64,000 nt of DNA from Cydia pomonella (Eukaryota; Arthropoda; Insecta; Lepidoptera; Tortricidae), in assembly GCF_033807575.1 (NCBI RefSeq), contig NC_084708.1:7154501-7218500 (forward strand), written 5' to 3'. Every line of letters begins with the position of its first letter. Position 1 is the first letter of the stretch. Shown piece after piece: positions 12,722-23,819 of this stretch. The position numbers and the translations under genes were made by a program. The notes below the pieces were generated by a model, which worked only from the letters and a program-made list of their open reading frames with translations, made no database searches and was not told the origin of the DNA.

Positions 12722-14003
12722 CGTACATAGTGGCATTAGCACAGTCGGATTAGGACCAAACTCGAAATGTCTGAACAGTCATGAAATTTGGTATGTATAT
12801 ACGCCCCTTAAAGGCCCCTTTTTCATGCCCACACCATTTGACATTTGGGGACCTCGAGGAACCGCAGCCATCTTGGAAAATGTGGACCATCCAGGAGAAA
12901 TTCGCGTTTTACTCTAAATCTACGTTCTTTATTCAATAATCGTGTAAGGCAACATTCAAGCTTATAAAATTCTACATAAAATAGTTTTAGACATCTTTGC
13001 GAAAAAAAATGATCTTGCTTTAAAAAATACTTGCTAAACCCAATTTAGCCCTTATACCCTTTCATGGGATATTCTCTTAATAGGAAACTTGTAAGAATAA
13101 AAATTCCACTTTTAACTATACATTTGTACATAATCTACCCCAATATCAATATTTTACTTGACTGCAACTTAACCAGAAAGTAGGATTATGGGTATAAGTA
13201 CTGAGGATTCAGGACACCCTGTAGCTTAGGATACTGGACGGATTTTTTAAATGACGTATTATTTAGCCCTAAACCTTTTTCTTCCGTTAATTTTAGTAAC
13301 TTTGTATTGCATAGCACTTGTATACTAACTGTGGATCTACTGATGTCTGTTTTACTGTACTCCGCTCAATAGTTTAGACGCTAGAAGAAAAAATATGATT
13401 TAATATTCGGAGTCCTCTCAAGGCGGCTGTATTGATTTTTTTTAATAGAACAAATAAAAGTAGGTTGTGAATGGGAAGAGGAATCTAACGATACGTCATT
13501 TAAAAAAATCCGTCCAGTATCCTAATACCTAGCTACTGGGTGTACTGAATCATCAGTACTTACACCCATAACCCTTCTTTCTGGTTTAGTCACAGTAGAG
13601 TAAAATGTTAATATTGGGGTAGACCACGTACAAATGTATAGTTAAAAATAGAATTCATATTCCTCCGAGTTTCCTTTTAAGAGAATGTCCCTTGGAAATG
13701 TATAAGCGTTAAACTTAGATTCAGCAAGTATTCTCTATAACAAGATGTATTGTTCTGCAAAGATATCGAGGACTTTTTTGTGTAGAATTTAATAAGTTTT
13801 AATGTTGACTGTTGTGTTGATGGTACACATTTTCCAAGATGGTTCGGATTCCTCGAGGTCCCCAAATGTTAAATGGTTTGGGCATGAAAAAGGGGCCTAT
13901 AATTTACATACATAATAAATTTCATGACTGTTACAGAGATTTCGAGGTTGGTCCTAATCCGATTATGCTACATTGTGCGTCCGCAGCAAATTCGGTTCTC
14001 CAT
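12722..14003. mobile_element. 1.3 kb fold-back element with long inverted arms
   Basis: The left arm (12722-13260) and right arm (13491-14003) are long inverted copies. Examples are GGACCTCGAGGAACC near 12850 against its complement near 13850, and ATACTGGACGGATTTTTTAA near 13231 against its complement near 13500. The roughly 230-bp loop has no transposase. The arms carry small indels. This is the architecture of a fold-back or long-TIR nonautonomous DNA transposon. ORFs called across it are artefacts of the arms. Confidence 0.75.
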
Positions 14004-14449
14004 ACAAATGTAGTTACGCTCTCATTTTAAAATGACTTGCTAGATTGCTCTGAAACTATGTACTTACAATAGGATATGGTATGTCTATGCCTATAATTAA
14101 TTTAAAACATAAATGTGAAATGAGAACCAATTAAGTTCAATATTAAGAATATGTGTCGTTGTTGACTCGCCGACAACGGAATTAAAAAAATAAAATAAAT
14201 AAATAATAAAATAACTTTATTTAGCTACATGATAGCTCACAACTGCTTACAAGTAATAAATGATACAAGGTGAACTTACCTTTGTAAACAATTTATAAAC
14301 AAGTTTTAAGGTAAATGCAATGAAACATTGAGTAAGCGCATTGGTAATGCATTGAAAAATTGAGATCTATATGGGTGCCATGTTCTGTGCTGTGTAGAAA
14401 ATCCTGAAATTATAAAGGATTTGTCTTGGCTAGTTTTTACGTATAGGCT
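14004..14449. other. intergenic, nothing recognised
   Basis: Spacer between the fold-back element and a LINE copy, with no gene signal. Confidence 0.35.
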
Positions 14450-14457
14450 ACGTATCA

Positions 14458-14973
14458 CCGAAACGTCACAAACACCACGAAGGTTCGGCTTGTACGGGCC
14501 CTCGTTTTTCCTATATTCTTATACGCTGCGGAGACCTGGACTATCCGAAAGACAGAGGAGAAGACGATAGTCGCCCTAGAAATATGGTGCTGGAGGAAAA
14601 TGCTGGGGAATCCTGGACCGAGTTTCGGACTAATGTCTCCATCCTTAAAGAACTCCGTATCAAGCAGCGCCTTTCGACTCTCGTAAAGACCCGCATACTC
14701 AGTTTTTTCGGTCACGTCTCGAGGAGGAACAACGACTCCATAGAGCGTCTAGTGGTGCAGGGTAGAGCAAACGGAAAAAGACCGCGCAAAAGGCCACCTA
14801 TGCGATGGACTGACCAAATCAAATCTGCCATGAAGGCTCCCCTGAACGCATTTGCCAGAATGGCCCCCAACCGCGAAAAATGGCGAGAAATCGTACGGCA
14901 AGCAACATCTGCGCCTGATATCAGCAGTTGACCACGACGCTCTGCAAAGAGTACAACGACAAAGAAGAAGAAG
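14458..14973 (+). mobile_element. 5'-truncated LINE with probable 8-bp target duplication
   Basis: Reads RALVFPIFLYAAETWTIRKT in one frame (RT thumb end). Then, after a frameshift near 14610, it continues with FFGHVSRRNNDSIERLVVQG and REKWREIVRQATS to a TGA near 14930. The 3' end carries a (GAA)n tail. ACGTATCA occurs immediately before the element (14450-14457) and after the tail (14974-14981), as expected for target-primed insertion. Dead by truncation and frameshift. Confidence 0.8.
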
Positions 14974-14981
14974 ACGTATCA

Positions 14982-15671
14982 TATTTGTCTAAAATTTGGT
15001 TTGTTGGTACACACACAAGGGATAGTCTCTAGCTAGGTACGGGGTGCCACAATCGTCAGCGCGACGGCGATATTTTTTACCTTTTACCTAAAAATCTCAA
15101 ATTTGTGTACGGGCTCAGCTCCTGTTTCATCTTAAGCCTAAATTTAACAGATTCTGACTCACAGGGGGCTTTGAGCATGCTGTTGCGTTCGTTTTCAAAT
15201 TTTGAAAAAAAGAACTAGCCTAACAACACAATAAATGCTTGTTTTTCCGCATTCTTCACTATATCTCCCTGTCTCACTACTATCTGACCTTCTAACCCAG
15301 AGGGGAAAATATACCTTATTGGGGCTACTCCATCTTCCTCATGATAATATATTTTACTTTACTGAAAAGCAATCGGTACATGATACAAGATGCACATTGT
15401 TAAGAGCCGGGGTTAGAACCCACGACCATTGGTTTTAAAATGAAGCTTTGTATATAATTTGTATTTTTATAATAAATCTGTTTTCTTGTTGACATTTTGT
15501 GGTATTGTATTGCTTTATGTTAATTGTCAAGATATTTCTTTCATCCTGGACAATTGTCACATGCGTCACATGTACGTTTTTATGATAGATCTACATCGAC
15601 GCAACTGCATGTCATTGTCAAAGAGCATATAATCACTACGTTTTAAGAGACGGGACTTCCATACTAGCGAG
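14982..15671. other. intergenic, nothing recognised
   Basis: No exon, RNA or shared repeat recognised before the inverted repeat that bounds the THAP unit. Confidence 0.4.
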
Positions 15672-15948
15672 TGGAATCAGTTTGTTTCGCAAATCATTAC
15701 CAAAATGTACGACAAAGAACTGTCAAAGAACCATAGTACCAACATAAGCGATTTAAATAGTGTAGTACGCTACACGCTTACGATTCTTATCGATATCGAT
15801 AAAATGGGGAGGGTTGAAACATAGGCTCCTGTCTACAAATTTTGTACTCGAAATCAGGTTAGCATCGAGTCCACATTTAAGTTGTATGTTATAAAGTGGA
15901 TAGTTCTTAATTGGACTACTATCTGGTCGGGCTTAATGTGGACCCGAA

Positions 15949-16519
15949 TTATTTTAATACAGTTTTTAAGTCGTGTTTTTTTATTTTATTAAATGCTTGA
16001 TTTTCATAATGATGTGCACATACATGTTTGAATAAATGTAACTTTTCTATGGGAAGATGTATCAGGTCTTCGTTCCCAACAAATTTGGCCCACTGCCTGC
16101 ATCTGAAAACATACAGCCTTGGAAAAACATGACTTTATCTACAGTTTATATTCCATGTGTTTGCTAATGAGATGATCAACTGATTATTTCGCGCTAATAT
16201 GCATCTATAAATCATGTTTTTCGGCATCCAGTTATCAACAACCCTTTATCAATGCTTTAACTTTTTATGTATTTATATGTCTGTTAATCATGAGAACGGG
16301 TCTGGCCTTGTTGGCAGCGACCCTGCCTATGAAGCCGATGGTCCCAGGTTCAAATCCTGGAACGGGCATTTATTAGTGTGATGAGCATGAATATTTGTTC
16401 CTGAGACATGGGTATTTTCTATGTATTTATAAATACTTATAAATTAGGTCTATGTACATATATATATACATTATTGCACAAACTGACTTAGTACTAAAGT
16501 ATGAATGGCATGTGTTGTG

Positions 16520-16575
<56 letters not shown>

Positions 16576-17101
16576 CACAACACATGCCATTCATACTTTA
16601 GTACTAAGTCAGTTTGTGTAATAATGTCCTATAATATTTCTTTATTCATCATAAAAACAGAGATTAATTTTGTTACATTTTAGGTTAATATATTAAATAA
16701 TCACTAGATAAAAAATATGTTAACTAATGACCATTAATGCATAAGTAATAGATAATTTATGCATTATTAAGCTTCGACGAATTAATTATGGTCATATTGC
16801 ATGCTAGTTCTAAGGAAATTTCACATATTTAATTTAATTATTTACACTGATATACAAATAAAACTACAGTTATCGATAGTTATAGTACATCCCTAGTTCA
16901 CAACGAAAAATAATGTAAAATATCTAATTTTCGATGTGTTTATAGCCTGCTGACCCAAAATAAGGTCAAAAGTATCTAAAGCAATACTTACCAGTCTTCA
17001 TCCAAGGGAAATTTCGCCATAAAATCCCTTTTTTCGTGATTTTCTCGAGTGGCTCGCTTGCCACATATTTCACACTTAGTAAACCGTTTTCTCGCTGGCA
17101 T
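15949..17101 (-). CDS. THAP-domain DNA-binding protein, two exons, 85 aa
   Basis: Exon 1 is 17101-16992 (start MPARKRFTKCEICGKRA) and ends at a GTAAGT donor. Exon 2 is 16096-15949, after an AG acceptor. The phase-2 junction restores Trp37. The joined protein has the whole THAP zinc-finger signature: C10-X2-C13, 49 residues, C63-X2-H66, plus the conserved FP (31-32) and a Trp after it. THAP fingers bind specific DNA and occur in host transcription factors and in P-element-type transposases. It stops at residue 85 without the usual AVPTIF-like motif after the finger, so it is either finger-only, continued by an unseen alternative exon, or a truncated transposase. The intron contains SINE copy b. 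Confidence 0.75.
16294..16650 (+). mobile_element. tRNA-derived SINE, copy b, with fold-back insertion
   Basis: Starts GGGTCTGGCCTTGTTGG and carries a good B box (GGTTCAAATCC). The tail AATAATGTCCTATAATATTT matches other copies. Its 3' half is interrupted by a 142-bp perfect palindrome. It lies within the THAP gene intron, on the opposite strand. Confidence 0.8.
16477..16618. repeat. perfect 142-bp palindrome with (TA)n core
   Basis: Each 71-base arm starts CACAAACTGACTTAGTACTA and runs to GTTGTGGG followed by a (TA)n centre (about 16522-16573). The right arm matches the normal SINE tail (ACCCACAACAC..., TTTGTGTAATAATGTCC). The left arm is therefore an inverted duplicate of it. Confidence 0.9.
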
Positions 17102-17318
17102 TGTAACAAACTCGCTCTTTACTCTGATCACGGTTGACTATTTTCGATTTTTGCACTAAATAATAAAGAAATTACACGAAATACCCGAACAAAACATTGA
17201 AGCCTTCAAAACAAACAAAGCAATTAGGCTGACAATAGACTTGATGTAAACTTGACAGAATAAATAGCACTGACGTATTCTTTTTCTTCGTTGGCAATGA
17301 TTTGCGAAACAAATTCCA

Positions 17319-18151
17319 TACAAAACTTTTTTCTTCCTAGTTGCGTCAGCCTGATCGGAATTTGGCAGCTAACTCCATCTTGCGTCCAGTAGAAGAATCA
17401 AAATCGTACAGGTAAAACTACTCTCTGCCTTAGGATCCCCTTTTAAATGTCATAAATCCAAACATGGCAGCCATACCCATCGACAAAAAAGTCTACCGTT
17501 GATCTAATTTCATTTGACAGTTAACTAATACGTATTCGACACGCTTATATTTGACAACTAGAATCCTGACTAGAGCTGGGACTGCGTACCAAAAGTACGT
17601 CTCTGTTACTCGTACCAAAAGTACGTCTAAAATACCAGTTTTACGAGTATGACCCCCAATAGGCAGTTTACGTATTTGCCGTGCTTAGGCGTCTTACAAA
17701 TAAGGATTATTTATACAAATATCGACTTATTATTTCGGTAAGGGTCGGAAATATGGTGACGTTTTGAGTGAAGGCTATGAATCTATTGTCATATTTTTGT
17801 TATATATTATTACATTATTTTTAGATACAACAGACACCCAGACGACCATCTGTTAACAAAATTTTATTTTACCTAAAGTAACGGTAAGAATGGAGGTACG
17901 AGGTGATAAAAGTTTCATATTTGTTTTATTTCAGAAATCAAAGTCCGTACTTTTAAATACTCGACAAGCTAAAAGTAGTCTATTACAAATAACCTGTTCC
18001 AAAAACTATTCCGGTACAACGCCCCGCCTCTAGTGTGGATATTGTTCACTGACAGGTGGTGATAATAGCAATTCGACAAGTCACAATATTTCTCACATCA
18101 AATGGAAATCAACACGAAACGTCACTTTTAGCATGTCGAATAAGGGCCAAG
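17319..18151. other. intergenic, upstream of the THAP gene
   Basis: No exon recognised. CGTACCAAAAGTACG occurs twice within about 40 bp near 17587-17624, a short direct repeat of a near-palindrome. Confidence 0.35.
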
Positions 18152-18751
18152 CTTCTGGTTCCCGGGCGGGATTATGCGATGTTTATGCCATTATTGTTTC
18201 TTCCTAGTCGCGATTCTACACAATATTATTTCCACACAGCTGAAGTTGATCAGATGCGTTATTCTTCACAGTCATTATTTCTACACAATCTTGACTCTAC
18301 CTAGTCGCGATTTTACACAATATTATTTCCACACAGCTGAAGTTTACCACATGCGTTATTCTTCACACAATTATATTTTTGTACAATCTTCGCAACTCTT
18401 ATTAATGTGATTCTACACAACTGCATTTAACCATTATTTTTAATTCACCGGGTGAGAAGTATTATGTAGGGGCAATACGGGCAATATAATCTATCCACAG
18501 ATATCATACAAAAGTAGCTCTACTAAGTTGAACGTTTTCTTTACTTAAGGCATCCTTAGCTTTGGTGATATTTCTAATTTATATGACCATTTTTTTATTT
18601 TTTTTAATATTGAACATGCTTCGTTGACAGGTTTTTAAGGAATATATAATATACAAATACGTAAATAAATAGAAAAACACCCATGACTGAGGAAAAAATA
18701 TCTGTGTTCAACACACAAATAAATGCCCATACTGAGACTTTACCCAGTAGG

Positions 18752-18868
18752 GCTAAGATGGTCGGCTCTTTATCATTTGTCACCATGGCTGTACCGTTCT
18801 AACAAGTATGTAAGTGCGAAAGTGACGGGCATAGTGACAAGCGATAAAAATGGAACCATGCTGCCACT
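18752..18868 (-). repeat. short interspersed repeat, copy 2
   Basis: Reverse-strand copy of the repeat at 2918-3025 (the CATGGTTCCATTTTTATCGC block near 18840-18862 on the minus strand). Confidence 0.6.
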
Positions 18869-18930
18869 GCAGAACCATCGGCTTAGCAGGCAGGGTCACT
18901 ACCAAATAAGCCAAACTGGTCGTCGAAATA
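18868..18930 (-). mobile_element. tRNA-derived SINE head fragment, copy f
   Basis: The minus strand reads CCAGTTTGGCTTATTTGGTAG...GACCCTGCCTGCTAAGCCGATGG, the 5' head of the SINE, directly joined to the neighbouring repeat. The body is missing. A composite or chimeric insertion is likely. Confidence 0.55.
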
Positions 18931-19053
18931 GAAATATAATTATGTGAAGAATATCGCATGTGATAAACTTTAGCTGTGTGGAATGAATATTGTGTAGAAT
19001 CGCGACTAGGAAGAAACAATAATGGCATAAACATCACATAATCCCCCGGGCGC

Positions 19054-19904
19054 CAGTGTAACGCAGCCGCAGTTTCATTCCTGTTGAGTTTTGTGGTTGC
19101 CGCGCATACAAGTCTTAAATTGCCGTGCTTAAAGAAAAATCTTGCAAAACTTGCCTAATCAGTAAAAATTACGGGAAATATGTACCTACGGGAGATAAGG
19201 CAATGGAAATGCTACCGTGTACGGTTTTAGATCAGAAAGCACGCGAATTGTCGTAGCATATACGGTAGTGCCCCCGCCAAGATGAGCCAAGCGAAGCGCT
19301 ATAATATATCGGTTCTACTGAACCTTTAGCTCGCCTGTCCAGTATAAGCGTTGGAATGATATCCCGGGTCAAGTCACGTGCAGTGACGTGACGGACGAAT
19401 CGCGGACAAAAAGCGTTTGATACACCGCGTTTTAGGGTGAGCACGTTTGTTTGGTATTTATGATACTGTATGTTAGTTAAAGTACACGTGTAGCTTCAGA
19501 ATACTAAGGTACAAATCGTTCGTGGTATGCCAATCTGAATTATAATTATGTACAGCCAGCCGCAGAAGTGCAAAGAGAGGTGACCCTGATTGTATGCAGG
19601 GAGGGTCACCTCTCTCTGCATCTGTCTGTACTCGTAGACTGGACTCCTAGAACTTTTTCTAGCAAAAAAAGCAAGAAAAGAGTAAATTTTTTTTCGCGAT
19701 TTTGGGGTTGGTCCCATAGTTGCTCAGTATGACCTATATATTCATCTCGTAAATTATTGCATGTGACTGAATAAACACACTGTAGATATATCGAGATAAC
19801 AGTTATCGATACGTACGAACGAATTGTTTTAACAACAATGTCGATTTATCATTTCTATGTATAAATTAATGTGCTTTCGTTTGATACCATACACTTATTC
19901 AACA
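19054..19904. other. intergenic with one small hairpin
   Basis: AGAGAGGTGACCCT and its complement AGGGTCACCTCTCT near 19572-19610 form a 14-bp perfect stem. Otherwise no gene or repeat is recognised. Confidence 0.4.
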
Positions 19905-20046
19905 CTGCCTGGCTTGAAAAGATAGTGATTCTCTTCCACAAAATCCGTTACATCTTATTTCTTAAAATGATCGCCTTTCTCCAAATTGAAAACTAAGTTA
20001 CAAACAGCTCTTCCGTAGAATATCTATATTTTTTTCAAGCCAGGCA
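19905..20046. mobile_element. MITE with TGCCTGGCTTG ends
   Basis: TGCCTGGCTTGAAAA at the left end and its complement ending CAAGCCAGGCA at the right end, 142 bp in all. Noncoding interior. The short inverted ends fit a MITE. No clear target duplication. Confidence 0.6.
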
Positions 20047-20915
20047 ATGTTTGGTATGGCAGGCATAAGTTTACGGTACCCATGTGTATGTATGACAATA
20101 CGAGTAGGCCTAAGTAAGTGGTCGTAAATCATACAGCTTTTACTTATACAGGTACATCTCAGGTTTCTGTTACTTCAGCCCGAAATGGTGTGTTGAAGAC
20201 TGCCAATAGTGCAGATGCAAATGGCTCGTGCAATCAGCGGAGTGCACTTTGGCTGCAGCCTGCAAGTAGTGCTCGCGAGTAGTTGCATGCAGGCCGGGTT
20301 ATGCTCCATGAATTGCAGGAAAATTAAATATTGAGGAGCTCGGGAGGAAGTGGTCATCAAATTATTTGAAAATTTGGAACAGGAAAGGCAACACTAAATT
20401 ATCTGAATATGAAATTGGAAGAGAATTAGCAACGTTATAAGCTTGTGCGTATTGTCTTAGCTTATAGAATGATTCCATCATGTAAGTTTCACGATTTCTG
20501 CCTGAAGGCAACTTGCTTTTGAATATAATCGGTGAATGTGACGTTGAATATTTAGAAGCGGACAAAAGATACCGCGCCGTGCGTAACTTGCGACGGAAGA
20601 TATGGCCGTCTCGCGAGTTTCTACCTTTTATCTCAAATACTCTGAAAATATACTTGCGTTTAAAATTTTGCTCACCGTCACTCAGCTATATCACAAGCCG
20701 ATCATTTTATACTAAAATTATACTGCTATGGTATTCAGGGTGACGATATATACTTACAATTGAAAATAAATGAAAGTTTTTTTCTTAATGAGTACCTTTT
20801 TAGATTTCGGCCCTTTCCAATATAGTTTAGTTTCCGTGTGAATTCAGGGCATTTGTTCTTGATTAAAACGTGTAAGAATTCAATATAAAAAATACAATTT
20901 TGCATTAGCCCCCTC
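20047..20915. other. intergenic, nothing recognised
   Basis: No supported gene. Open frames here lack exon signals and recognisable domains. Confidence 0.4.
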
Positions 20916-21087
20916 TAAAGCTGGCCATACACTAGGGTATGCCTGCGCAGTCTTGCCTGTATAGCTGTACAGTTCAACTGCGCAGGTAAAGCTGTATAGG
21001 AAACTGCACAGGCGAATGCCATACACGCTCCGTTTTATCTGTGCAGTTGATAAAAGTTGATAAGTGTATTGTGTATAGCCAGCTTTA
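20916..21087. mobile_element. MITE with TAAAGCTGGCYATACAC ends
   Basis: Terminal inverted repeats TAAAGCTGGCCATACAC and GTGTATAGCCAGCTTTA bound 172 bp. The interior has a second inverted set based on CCTGCGCAGT/ACTGCGCAGG. Nonautonomous. Confidence 0.7.
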
Positions 21088-23673
21088 AGTACATTATAAT
21101 AACTCTAGTAAGTTCTAATACACGACGACGACTCACAGCATCGAACTTTTTTGCAAAAGACTAACCATTAGGTAAGTTAACCAGCTATCAATCAATAAAC
21201 AGACACCACTGCGGCCTACAACTTAGAACTCCAGTCCTATCTCCGCCAATCACGACTCGCTATCCAACTAAAACGGAGTATCGTATTATGTACATCAATA
21301 ACTTAAGTCCTTGTTATAACCAGGCCAGGAGCCCGATAAAAACTTTTTCGGAGAATGCAAATTAAATGAGGACGATAAACAATTTACCTTCAAACGAAGC
21401 CGCTATTTCATTTTAGTAGTTTATATTTTAGTAACGAGATGCAAAAACTCTATTTGGTGTACGGGTTCGGTTACTATGTTTCGATGTCAGACCGGCTCGA
21501 AACAAAGAGATCATGCGCTAGATTAGAAGTGTTATTGTTCGAATGTTTCATATGCATAGGTTTATCGAAATATTCATTGCCATCTTAACTTTACACGTGA
21601 TCGAAAAGCCACCAAACTCTTTGCGAAAAAACTCTTGTAAGACTAGTATAGTAGATCTATATTATTTAGGTACTTACCCTTACGCAAGGTGATGTTTCAT
21701 GTTTTGACGTATACTTACTCTTAAGTTTACGCATTCTTAAGTTCATCATATACGCATAGGACACACACATACAGTAATTGATTAAATATTGAGCCATAAA
21801 ATACATCTAAATGGTTACATTAATTGTAACTAAGTAAATATTTTGAAATAATTATGTTTTTAATTGGGCATCTATTTTCTTTTATTACTTACGGAACGCT
21901 CAAAATATGTGTTATTTCATACCCCAAAGCTTGCTGTCTTATAACAAAATAGGTGTAAGTAACTCAATAGGCATCCCATTAAATCTCCATGATCACTGTG
22001 TCAGCTCTGCCAATTCTGCCATGATATGCGGTAGCAATCCAATTTTCCCTCACGAAATGTCGCGCCATGATATCATGTCACAATAAGTAAAATAAAAGCC
22101 GCCTTTTCCTGTACAACCTTATTTTGTCGCACGATCTTTTGAATTTCCAGTTCAGTAGATATCTGAAATTCGTAATACTCGTAAAACAATGGTGTCGTCG
22201 CACTTATCGTCTATGCCTACTTATTTGTTACAATATTACGTACTCTAACAAATATGGTTTTTGCGAACGGATGATAGAATTATGTATTCACGTGTGCGGA
22301 ATGAAATTTGGACTAAGTTCAATGTTGTATTACATATTAAAAACGTGGTTCTTTTTATAAATATTCATCCTTTTTAATAAAGTATTTAACAATGTTGAAT
22401 GCAAAAAAAAGTTTAATGCGAGATGATTAGGTACTACAGTTTTGTGGTACTTATTCCATCGTTGTCTAAAACACAAATGTTGGCATTTATTAGTACATAT
22501 TTTGTCTTCCTTAGGAAAACTTTTATTAGGAAACTTCGTATGCTTGACATATTTTACATTCCCGTCCGTTGAACTATTGGTGTCCTCAAAATATTGCCAC
22601 GAATTTCGATTGTAAGAGACAGTATGATTCGTTGCCCAATACTTACATTCCATAATACAAAAATGATTTTTCAAAGTTCAAAAAGTTCAAAAGTTATTTA
22701 TTGTATATAATTTTTGCATTAGGTATTTGACCAAATGATGTCGCCGCATTGCTTTCTTTTTTTTTCAGAGGGCTTAATAATTCTTAAACGGGACCGATGG
22801 CCATGTTTCCAATATATTTTCTAAATGGTCTTTTAAATGGTCTTCTGAGCTGTCTGTAAGATTTGCCACTCAGCCGGCTGTCATTTTCTTTAATCAAAGT
22901 CTCTCAGAAAATTATCTAAAGCTCGAATGTTTTCCTGAAACGAGTCTTTTTAGCAGTAGTTTTTGTAAAGAAAAACAACGCAAAAATAAGGTTACATTTC
23001 TCACCCACTTTCACAAAATATTCCACTATCTTCGGTTTCGGCCATAAGGAATGTGGCTAAAACCCTATGCCTACTAGCACAACTGCTAGGTACTACACGA
23101 CATAACACATACTAATCTTATCGACACGACTTCGCTTTAACACTAAGTTGCATATGTTGCAACTGTATGTTTTTTCGCCCTCGTACAGTAATTGTAGAAT
23201 CGTAACAGATTCATACGTCGGGCCGGGCCTCATTTGATCGCGGGTCCCGAGGGCGCGCCTTTGCCTTTGACTTTGAGCGCGGCTCGGCCTACAGAAGCTA
23301 TCTGCTGTTTGTTTCCGCGGATTTTTCTTGTTAGCTCGGTGGCTCGGTGGGAAAGTGGGAATGGAGCGGTTGAGAAAATAGTCTGGTACCTATGTGGTTT
23401 TGTTAGGCGAACATTGACGTTATGTGTTGGATATAGCTACTAAGGTGCCATTTAATAAGTGGAAACTAAATGGGACTATATTTGATTTCATGTACCTAAG
23501 CAAAAACAAACCTGACTTTGCAAGCTTTGCTTTATTTCAAGGAAGAAAATAATTGGTTGGTCATTTTTTTTTAAAGTACTCAAGATACATCGTAATTTTA
23601 GAGACAAGTATTGGGTTTGTGTGTATACGTGTTTTAGAGAGTAGTAGGAGAGTAAACCGATAAAAATAGTTGA
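21088..23673. other. intergenic, nothing recognised
   Basis: AT-rich. A GC- and CpG-rich patch lies at about 23218-23350 without a recognisable exon or TATA box. The 114-codon minus frame near 22330-22674 is low-complexity in composition and has no start context or exon partners. Confidence 0.4.
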
Positions 23674-23819
23674 TGGAGTCAGATCAAGATGAGTTGGCAG
23701 CGATTTTGCCAGCCCAGACAGTGCAAGTGGTATTTTAAACGTCAAAGTTCTATGAAATTATGACGCTTGTACTCGCTGGGCTATCAAAATCGCTGCCAAC
23801 TTAGCTTGGTCTGACTCTA
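23674..23819. mobile_element. Tc1/mariner-type MITE, copy B
   Basis: Second copy of the element at 10098-10251. It shares the ends GAGTCAGA...TCTGACTC, the GCAGCGATTTTG inner block and the TTTTAAACGTCAAAGTTCTA centre. The right flank is TA, and the left flank is TG where copy A has TA, so one target base probably changed after insertion. Confidence 0.75.

Larger units (their letters stand above)
15672..17318. repeat. inverted repeat bounding the THAP gene
   Basis: TTTGTTTCGCAAATCATT at 15681-15698 faces its inverted copy at 17293-17310. The similarity extends to TGGAAT on the outside and CCAA on the inside (15672-15703 and 17291-17318). The pair encloses the THAP gene. It could be the ends of a transposon or a chance pair of old repeat ends. 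No target duplication was found. Confidence 0.45.
18152..19053. mobile_element. 0.9 kb inverted-repeat element
   Basis: The left arm 18152-18290 (CCCGGGCGGGATTATGCGATG, CTAGTCGCGATTCTACACAA) is repeated inverted at 18937-19053. Next to the left arm the block CCTAGTCGCGATTYTACACA...GCGTTATTCTTCACA is tandemly repeated (about 18208 and 18300). No transposase frame. Two other repeats are inserted inside it (18752-18930), so it predates them. Confidence 0.65.

Noticed and set aside
22330..22674. 114-codon minus frame
   Set aside because: No ATG at its start, no domain, no exon partners; AT-rich chance frame.
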